From contig CM061918.1 in the NCBI GenBank assembly GCA_031002005.1, positions 57,231,478 through 57,295,477 of the forward strand: a stretch of 64,000 nucleotides of DNA, read 5' to 3'. A model generated the notes under the pieces. It saw only the letters and a list, made by a program, of their open reading frames with translations. It did not search any database and had not been told where the DNA came from. The stretch comes from Vandiemenella viatica. Lineage: Eukaryota; Arthropoda; Insecta; Orthoptera; Morabidae. Numbering within the stretch: the first letter of the stretch is position 1; every line of letters starts with the position of its first letter. Positions 55,923 to 64,000 of this stretch are shown one piece after another. Position numbers and translations under genes: made by a program.

Positions 55923-56511
55923 TACTGATCACTGTAAGTCGTTTGGGTGCAGATCAGCTCCTCCCACGGTACGGTTGAGACCCAAGGACGTGAATCAGTA
56001 TACGAGGTCGCAACTTGCATAACGTCAGCGACCCAACCCACCAACCGCCTCCAGCGACGTTCTACTCTATCCATACGGTTCCAGTAATCCTACAACCCAA
56101 TCATAACACGAGGACAAAGGGAAACGCAGTCCGAAACAACTGCTGGAGCGAACTGTGTGAAATAGGTCATTTATTCACAAATGGAATGAGTATCACATCA
56201 ATAAATAACACTGTGCAAAATTAGGGGCACTCAAACAACTAACAAACACACAGCACAGAAAATCATTCTGTTCAAAAGTTGTACATAAAGGCACTAGTTT
56301 TGTTTCACAGCAAGTCAAAAATTATCCGCAACTTAAGGAAATACACAATGTTTACGATTACGTATGTTGATGTCTTGCAATCATAAATTGGGTTGCTTGA
56401 TGGAACTTATTACCCGCCAGGTGATCTGGCCAAAATGGCCTGTCTTTTCAAAACATATTCTTTTCTAGGTGTGTAAATATACTTCTGTGCAAACCTCACA
56501 CGCCTCATTTA
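55923..56511. other. Non-coding DNA, copy 2
   Basis: Homologue of 19973-20558. No gene. Confidence 0.4.
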
Positions 56512-57645
56512 AACTAAAGAGCCAAAGAAACTGGTATAGGCATGCGTATGCAAACACAGAGATATGTAACCACTCAGAGTACGGCGCTGCGGTCGGCAAC
56601 GCCTAAATAAGACAACAGCTGTCTGGCGCAGGAGTATGATCGGTTATTGCTGCTACAATAGCAAGTTATCACGATTTAAGTGAATTTGAATGTGGTTTTA
56701 TAGTAGCGCACGAGTGATGGGACACAGCATCTCCGAGGTAGCGATGAGGTGGGGATTTTCCCGTACGACTATTTCACGAGTGCACCGTGAATATCGGGAA
56801 TCCGGTAAAACATCAAATCTCCGTCATCGGTACGGTCAGAAAAAGATCCTGCAAGAGCGGCACCAACGACGATTGACGAGAATCGTTCAACGTGACGGAA
56901 GTGCAACCCTTCCGCAAATTGCTGCGGATTTCAATGCTGTGGCATCAACACGTGTCAGCGTGCGGACCATTCAACGAAACATCATCGATTTGGGCTTTCA
57001 GAGCCGAAGGCCCACTCGTGTACCGTTGCTGCGTGCACTACACAAAGAGTTACGCCTCGCCTGTGCCCGTCAACACCGATATTCGACTGTTGATGATTGG
57101 AAACATGTTGCCTGGTCTCACGAGTCTCGTTTCCAATTGTATCGAACGGATGGACGTGTACGGGTATGGAGACAACCACATATATTCATGTACCCTGCTT
57201 GTCAGCACGGGACTGTTCAAGCTGGTGGAGGCTCTGGGGTGAGCGTGTGTAGTTGAAGTGACATGGGACCCCTGATACGTCTAGATACGACTCTGACAGG
57301 TGATACGTACGTACGCATCCTGGCTGATCACCTGCATCCATTCATGTCTATTGTGCATTCCGACGGACTTGGGCAATTCCAGCAGGACAATGCGACACCC
57401 CACACGCCCAGAATTACTACAGAGTTGCTCCAGGAACACTCTTCTGAGTTTAAACACCTCCGCTTCCCACCAAACTCCCCAGACATGAACATTATTGAAC
57501 ATATTTGGGATGCCTTGCAACGTGCCGTTCAGAAGAGATCTCCACCCCTTCGTACTCATCGATTTATGGACAGCCCAGCAGGATGCATGGTGTCAATTCC
57601 CTCCAGCACTACTTCAGACATTAGTGGAGTCCATGCCACGTCGTG
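56512..57645 (+). pseudogene. Tc1-like (D-x36-E) element and transposase, copy 2, 3'-truncated
   Basis: Homologue of 20559-21779. The start codon is lost (ATA), but MGHSISEVAMRWGFSRTTIS, VRTIQRNIIDLGFQSRRPTR, WSHESRFQLY, FQQDNATPHTPR and NIIEHIWD are readable. The first catalytic Asp is His here (WSHES), while the second block keeps Asn after Asp. A deletion removes the C-terminus (AALLRARGG) and the right inverted repeat. It is inactive. Confidence 0.87.
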
Positions 57646-58166
57646 TATATTAGAAGTGTTATACAAATTTTTCCGGTGCCTCAAATACCTACTGAAAAAT
57701 GTTTAACAGGTCACTATCAGTGAATATGATTTGACTGCGAACTTTTCCTGTTGGTAGTGTTGCAACTATCGTTAACCTCAGTCAGCTTTCGTTATTCAGC
57801 GTGGTATGCTTCCAGCTCAGTCCACAAACGGCAGTAGTTCGACTCGCTTTCTAAGACATTCTTTCATTCCAAAGCTTCGCTAGACTGCAAACCTAGCTGC
57901 ACTTCGACCAGTTAAAGCATTCTTGGAATACTGTGGCTCTTCATCCCCATATACAAAGCCACATTTCTGGAGTGAATCTTGTTTTGCGTTGTTCAGCGAA
58001 CGCTAAGGCTACGTTTCATACCATAGGCGACGCTATCCTAGCACCATCTATCACCCGTTCTTGTCTATAATAATCGGGTAGTGTTTTTTAAGACGTCTCC
58101 ATAAATTTTTCACTTTGTTTGTACCCTTTTTCCTTTTTAAAAAAATCCCCGTTACACGGGTAATTT
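57646..58166. other. Non-coding DNA, copy 2
   Basis: Homologue of 21890-22432, ending with the left target repeat CACGGGTAATTT. Confidence 0.45.
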
Positions 58167-58492
58167 CATCATCATCATCCTCAACAGTTTCCAGCCTCTG
58201 GGCGGGTCTGTTTTATGCACAAGCCTTTCCATTTGCTTCTTTCATCCCACCACCTCTCTGTCACCACTTTGTTCCAGTCCTCTCCTCTCTTCCGTACACC
58301 TTCCTCCACTCCTTTCACCCATCCATCTCTTGGTCTTCCTCTTGGTCGTTTACCATGCATCTTAATTTCATGGATTTTCCTTGGGATTCTCTGGGCCTCC
58401 ATTCTCTTGACATGTCCATACCATCTCAGTCTGGTCCTCTCTACCCTTTCCTGTAGGGGTTTCTCTTTTATGGTGTGTCTAATCACTTCATT
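58167..58492 (-). pseudogene. RTE-type LINE 3' end, copy 2
   Basis: Homologue of 22433-22758: TRLRWYGHVKRME, GKRPRGRPRDGW, WWDERSKWKGLC and a (TGA)n tail. The frame is still open through the stop. Confidence 0.87.
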
Positions 58493-60335
58493 CACGGGTC
58501 ATTTATTCAAACATAACACGAGCAATAAATTACTCTGAACATACACATATCCCAGTTACAAAAGTATATAACCTCCCATTACTCGGAAATGCAAGGGGAA
58601 CCACCAGTTAAAATTTCCAAGAAAGCTGTCATTCATGAGTAACTACCTTCAGGATAACCATCAAGCCTGGTTCATCCGTTAATAGAGATACTCATCATAT
58701 GGTTTTGACAACAGTTCAAGACTTCAAAACTTCGGAATCACTTACTCGACCGTATTCTTGACTTGGATCTCCTTTCCCCAGATGTTGCTCTCTTCTAACA
58801 GCCTCCAAACCACATAAAAGTTTCTATTGTAACAAATATGTGTTGTTGGCAAATATTTTGAGCGATTCCCCACTTCTCCTTGTTTACGTGTTGGTGGTAT
58901 TAAGTGTGTCAGTAGGGCCAACACCGCTACACGAACAACGGTTTTCGCCGGTTAGCGCTCGTTAGGGTGGCCAGCCTGCCATAAACACACCGCAGATTCG
59001 AACGTTTCGCTAGCCGGTCTAACGCGTCACGAGACAGAACCTGGAAGGCGCCTTCAGTAGCTCAGTAACTTCACATCAAGAGGCATGTTTACATACACTT
59101 ACATTTTGGCAAAGTGAATAATAAGTGAAAATTCCTTATCGAGATCGAGAACGTTTCTATGTTAAAAGTGAGAATTTTTTTAATGAATATCACACTTCTT
59201 ATTGGTGGGAAAACAATCGTAGTTTTTATAAAAACTACGGATTGAATAATTCTCTACAAAAAATGGTCGTAAACAGTTTTTAAATGCGACGTTCGTTTTT
59301 CATGTTATAAGCCTAACAATGGCAAACATAAAGATCACTTGGAGGCAATCTATTCCACCCAAACTGGAGATGCAGTGTAAGGCACGAACATTTGGACATG
59401 GACCACTTTCTCCACGTCCTAAAAACTTAGGCGTATGAAAAAAAGCAATAAGGAAGAAGCACAATGAAAAGTGGAGATACTTACTTACTTTCCGTGTCCA
59501 GAAAAAACGACCTCAGATTCTCTTCTCCCAAAATTCAGCAGCTTTAATCGCCTTGTCATTTGCTTTAATCAGATCTTCGATTGAACAGACGGTTCCAATG
59601 ATGTTGCATACCTTGGTGTGCGTACAAAATCCTTTTGCCTTTTGTTTTTCTTCTAGTAGCAAAGCATACCCGTTTGTGATATCTGTGTAACATTTACCGT
59701 AAATTAAATTCCACCATTTAGTTACGTTTGTTGGGTGCTAATCTTTGGTGCAGTAGCTTTTATTAACGTTTTCCGTCTGTTTTAACATACTATATTTTAG
59801 AAAACTGAAGAAATAAATAACCATATTTACGTAGTAAAAAAACAGCACCAGCAGAATCCAAAGGATATTTGTGTTGTAGTGTGATATGAGGCACCTGTTT
59901 GTTCTTGGAACGAACGAATTATCATTTTTTGTTCTGCTCCCTGGTTACTTGGTGTCAGAAGATGTTTCGCATATGTTAATACAGATCATGAACTTTCATA
60001 CAGTGAAAACCGCATCGAAATTGCATCAGAAATTTTCGCGATATGCCTACACAAAGGGACAAACTGGTTACAGATTTATAATAGTACAGATCATAACTGA
60101 TAAATAAACATTTGTCAGCATTACTTCACACTTTTAACTTAGCCAATCTGGTGCTTTTCTCATATTTTGTCTTTTTTATTTATAATCTGGCAAAAACTAA
60201 ACCATTAAACTAATATATTTTCTCACACGATGTGTGAAGTGAGGTCAAAATGTAAAACTTATGTTTACGTAATTAATTATCTACTGATACAGTGGGCCTA
60301 TGTCAGTTGTTGTAGTAGTGGTCTGGAAACCCTAC
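58493..60335. other. Non-coding DNA with less diverged core, copy 2
   Basis: Homologue of 22759-24595. The part from about 58770 to 59870 is the least diverged stretch between the copies. Confidence 0.4.
59214..59244. repeat. Palindrome, copy 2 (one base inserted)
   Basis: Counterpart of 23468-23497. The right arm reads AAAACTACGGATTG, with one extra G. Confidence 0.85.
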
Positions 60336-61093
60336 ACACATCAGATAAAATGTTATGACCACCTGCTCATTTCTGTGTTCGTTCATCTTTGGAGCGCAAT
60401 ACAGCAGCGATTAGGCGTGGCATGGATTCTAAAAGCCCTTTTTAGGTTTCCGTAGTTGTCTGGCACCAGATTTCTATGCACAGGTCACGCAATTCCCTTA
60501 AATTACGGACCGGTGGTTTGTGGGAGCGAGATCTCGGAAACCGCGAGGCTGGTCAGCAGTTCGCGTGCTACTGTAGTGAGCATCTATGCAGAGTGGTTGA
60601 AGGACTGTGAAACCACGACTGGGCTACAAGGTGGTGGACGTCTATCAGCAGAGTGTGCTCCAAAACACTTGTGCCTGGACCAGCATTGTACTCTGCTGTC
60701 AGATCTGCCACAGATCGCCGCCTATCCCGCTTTACAGAGCGGGCAACCTCCGATCTCCACCTTCTATCATGAGGCGTAGACGTCCATTCACCCAGTCGTG
60801 GTTTGGCCGTCCTTCAACCACTCAGCATAGATCCTCACTACAGTAGGACGCGAACAGCAGACCAGCCTCGCCGTTTCCGAGATGATCGTTCCCAGCCGCC
60901 GCGCCCACAAACCACCGGCCCGTGATTTAAGGAAATTGCGTTACCTGTGCATAGACATCTTGTGCCAGACATCTCCGAAAACCTACCAAGGACTTTTCGA
61001 ATCCGTGCCACGTCGAATTGCTGCTGTATTGCGCTCCAAAGTTGAACCGACACACTAATAAGCAGGTGGTTATAATGTTTTAGCTAATCAGTG
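60336..61093. mobile_element. Tc1-derived fold-back element, copy 2
   Basis: Homologue of 24596-25349. Here TA flanks both ends (60334-60335, 61094-61095), which supports the boundaries. The inverted halves and the central transposase remnant are conserved. Confidence 0.78.
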
Positions 61094-61590
61094 TATCTTC
61101 GAAGCCAGTTCCCTTGTAGTCTAGATTTTTGAATAGTTTGAATCTGATCTTCATGAAAATCTTGGTTCATTTATATGAGATACTCCACAACGTTTGAGTG
61201 GTTCAAAAATATTTAACCTGGTAGAATTGCTAGCTTAGGTTGATAGCCCATCTCATAGGCGGATTATGTGACCAATTTGAAGCTCTGTAACTTAGATGCC
61301 TGTCAACCAAAAATAAGATACGCCTGCGTGTCTGTTCTATCAGAGAATGCTGTGAACTGGCTGCTGGTGTTACGTTGACGTCTTGAGCGAGAGCGCTTTC
61401 TCTGTCGTCTCAGCTGCTGTCTGTTCTTACCTCATCCGTGTCGCAGCGGCGAGGCGAAAACGAGAAACAGCGAGCTAAATAATAAATGCCACCCGGCAAC
61501 CAAGACAGTCAGGTGAATAACCAACCAAGGAGCTATGACACTCCAACATTACTGGGGGAGCAAATGTTTTAGGTCAACAAACTTATGAGT
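61094..61590. other. Non-coding DNA, copy 2
   Basis: Homologue of 25350-25801. No gene. Confidence 0.4.
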
Positions 61591-61784
61591 AGGTTTCGGA
61601 TCTTTATGAAAAATCTTATTTTTTCCTGACTTGTTTTTGAGCTGTAATGCTGAATTAGACACTTATTAAACGTTTCTAATTGTATTTGAATGTATTTTAT
61701 GTAGCATATAAGTACATATTTAGGCCATTTTCCTAGTTTTTGTCCTATTACGATATTATTTATGGTCATATAGGATCGAATACA

Positions 61785-62366
61785 ATTGGAGATGTAAATG
61801 AATTCCATTATTTGGTAAGCGAAATTACAACCGATGGCCGAAGCAGGAATGATGTTAAAAGCAGAATAGCACTAGCAAAAAGAGCCTTCATGAAAAAGAA
61901 AAATCTTTTAGTTTCAAATATTGATCTAGGAATTATAAAAAAAAAAAAAAAAATTAAAACTTTATGAGTGGAGCACAGCGCTTTACGTTATCGAAACATG
62001 GATATTAGGAATGCCGGAAAGAAGGAAAATTGAAGCATTTGAAATGTGGTCCTGCAGAAGAATGCTGAAAATTAAGTGGACAGACAAAGTGATAAATGAA
62101 CGAGTTTTGGAAATGATGGGTAAGGAAAGAAGTTTGTGGAAGAAGCTTACAGAAAGACGAGACAGGCTGGTAGGTCATGTTTTGAGACATGCTAGTAACT
62201 TTGCTTGTAGAGGTAACAGTCGAAGGTAAGAACTGTAGAGGAAGATAGAGATTAGAATATATGAAGCAGATAATTGATGACGTGGGTTCTAAGGGATATG
62301 TAGAGATGAAGAGGTTAGCACAAGATAGGAAAGGATGGAGGATTGCATTAAGCCAGTCGAAATAAT
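61785..62366 (+). pseudogene. RTE-type LINE C-terminal fragment, copy 2
   Basis: Reads NTIGDVNEFHYLVSEITTDG, RAFMKKKNLLVSNIDLGIIK, then an A-run expansion (61940-61953) that shifts the frame. It continues ERRKIEAFEMWSCRRMLKI, RRDRLVGHVLRH and a later frame break. It retains the GHVLRH block that copy 1 has lost. Confidence 0.85.
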
Positions 62367-62375
62367 GACTACAGC

Positions 62376-62401
62376 AATATATATATATATATATATATAT
62401 A
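62376..62401. repeat. (AT)n microsatellite at LINE tail
   Basis: Thirteen AT units follow the RTE fragment. Copy 1 has only about six and an interrupted run. Confidence 0.9.
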
Positions 62402-63274
62402 TTCAGGAAAAAATCTGTTAATTTAATAATAAGAGCGGGAATTCAATATATGTTGTAGATGAAAGGAAATTAAGATAATTATTCACAGAAATGTACTACA
62501 ATTAAACATTGGAGGAAAAAACAAAATTAATTGCGATTGAGTTGGTCAGAATTCACCAGTCAAGACTTAGAGAGTTATACACTATTGTCACTCTCTAAAT
62601 GTAAATGTACCCGCCCGCCTTTTAATCTCGACAGTGCAACATTCGTTCAAAGTGTGGAAATCGAGATGGATCAAGCAGGGGGCAGTGTGGCTAGTTCGCT
62701 AAAGAACAAACTTTATAAAGTGTTGAATGGGAATACAGGTTATAAAATAATTTGTAAATTTTACATGGTGTTGAACTTGTTTTGACTAAAGACGATCCAC
62801 AGTTAAATTACAGTGACTTGATTGTTTAAGTACGCTCCCGTGACATCTTGCGATGTCGGACGATGCTTCTCTTAGTGCACGACTTTTTAGCTGACAACAG
62901 GAGAATATTCTTCTTTGAGAACATGATGATGTATGTGGTGTTATACTAAAATGCCGGCATCAAACAAGAATAAACTATGGTATGTACACTAATCCACAAC
63001 AAATTAATAATAAATTCCCATTTTTAAAAGTAAAAATCTAGTAATCTTCTCTTTTAAAGGAACACGAAAATGATTTTCGAAAAAAACTAATTTGCCAATG
63101 GTGTAGTGAGTGCACTGAAGCAAATTATGCTATCTGAAAGGGATAAAATAAATTATGTATAATTGAGCATGTTTTGATTTATAGTAAATTTAAATGTTTG
63201 GTCATATATTGTCATTCTTGGGTCATATTTTCCCATTTTATGGTAATGTTTTAGGTAATAAAGGTCCAAACCCT

Positions 63275-64000
63275 TCGAATGAGCTATCCTTGAGAGATTA
63301 GGATCATTGATGACACGCCGGATTTTGCACGAAACTCCTCCGTTGAATGTCAAATAATATTTATTTATTTATTTGGTTGTTACTCAATGAATTTCAGTGT
63401 GTTTCTGAGAAAGCCATCATTTGAACGACCACTAGGTATTCCAGGAGGCCAACTCTTGATATCCTGGGTGGATCACTTCGTTGCCGGTTCCAAGGGACTC
63501 TACCTTCACAACACAATCAACAACAATAACAGAAGAACATAAGTGGAACCGGATGGTGGTATTAGTAGTAATGATGGTTTAGGGGGGAAAAAATAATAAT
63601 CGTAATAATAGTAGTAGTAGTAGTAGTAGTAGAAGTAGTAGTGGCGATACCCACTCTGTTGCTGAGTCGCTACAACTATCATCTGTGAAGATGCTGTGGC
63701 CAATATAGATATTGCTGTTTGGATCGTTTTCTCCGGTTCAAATCTCCGTGCAGGCAAAAAAATTTAAAAATTATTTTTGATCGTAAGAGTTACGCCTGGA
63801 CCGTCGGTTATTCGGATTGAATGTAGATATCACAAATTTAGGGTTTCCATGACAGGGAAATCGTAGGTAGTCTTGCAATGTGCTGTAGGTGTACACTTTT
63901 TTACGTTATACTGATCCCTCAGGGGTTGTTTGCAGTCAGTGTGTGTGTGATCTGCTGTAATAATACTATAAATGCGGAAGTAAGTCTTTGTCTTTTTGTT
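63275..64000. other. Non-coding DNA, end of window
   Basis: Homologue of 27492-28553. It contains a GTA microsatellite and the 3' part of the tRNA-like SINE seen at 28222. No gene. Confidence 0.45.
63609..63641. repeat. (AGT)n microsatellite
   Basis: About eight units plus interrupted units. Copy 1 has a shorter GTA-rich run near 27820. Confidence 0.85.

Larger units (their letters stand above)
61591..63274 (-). mobile_element. 'TATGACC' family element, minus orientation, copy 2
   Basis: Homologue of 25802-27491. It begins AGGTTTCGGATCTTTATGA and ends AATAAAGGTCCAAACCC, again with an RTE fragment inside. Confidence 0.6.
32300..64000 (+). repeat. Large direct duplication, copy 2
   Basis: Collinear with 4355-28553 but about 7.5 kb longer, mainly because of extra insertions at 33736, 33935, 34805, 35639-39384, 39858-43230, 50301-51735, about 52904-53915 and 55491. 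It continues past the window edge. Confidence 0.93.

Overview
The window looks like transposon-rich nuclear DNA of an insect. It is AT-rich and almost free of host coding sequence. It is packed with tRNA-derived SINEs, non-LTR retrotransposon pieces, Tc1-like, hAT-like, Harbinger-like and Helitron-like elements. The SINE bodies (a tRNA-like head followed by a conserved 'CCAGATTTGGGTTTTCCATG' segment) resemble SINEs I associate with polyneopteran insects, so a polyneopteran is my guess, at low confidence. I saw no operons, no CRISPR array and no confident functional tRNA or rRNA gene.

The one convincing host gene piece is a single GC-rich exon on the minus strand (3329-3642). It encodes an LRR N-terminal cap plus a first leucine-rich repeat, with good splice sites on both sides. 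Its 5' exon is not visible, so most of the window may be its upstream intron or the intergenic DNA beyond it.

The dominating structure is a large direct duplication. Copy 1 runs from 4355 to at least 28553, and copy 2 from 32300 to the window end. By eye they are about 97% identical, apart from insertions. They are separated by about 3.7 kb that includes a gap of exactly 1000 N (29826-30825). Either this is a recent segmental duplication or two diverged haplotypes were placed in tandem by the assembler.

Insertions found in only one copy date elements relative to the split. In copy 1 only: an intact Tc1-like transposon (10515-11943) and a G-rich MITE (7394-7770). In copy 2 only: two hAT MITEs, two Harbinger-like MITEs, a 3.7 kb block with a broken BED-finger hAT transposase, a 3.4 kb SINE/MITE cluster, a possible LTR, a palindromic fold-back element and others. 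Shared elements predate the split: LINE reverse-transcriptase fragments, RTE-type LINE tails with target duplications, a DD36E-type Tc1 pseudogene, a Tc1-derived fold-back element, an inverted pair of one 'TATGACC' repeat family, and several SINEs.

The only protein that looks able to act is the Tc1-like transposase at 10757-11779. It is full length, has all three catalytic acidic residues, and sits between intact terminal inverted repeats and a TA target duplication. I found no clearly new biological system. The best leads are this element with its D-x32-E spacing, the 45-bp (15-codon) repeat near 36 kb that is open on both strands, the less diverged core at 23.0-24.1 kb with a perfect 30-bp palindrome, and the duplication itself.
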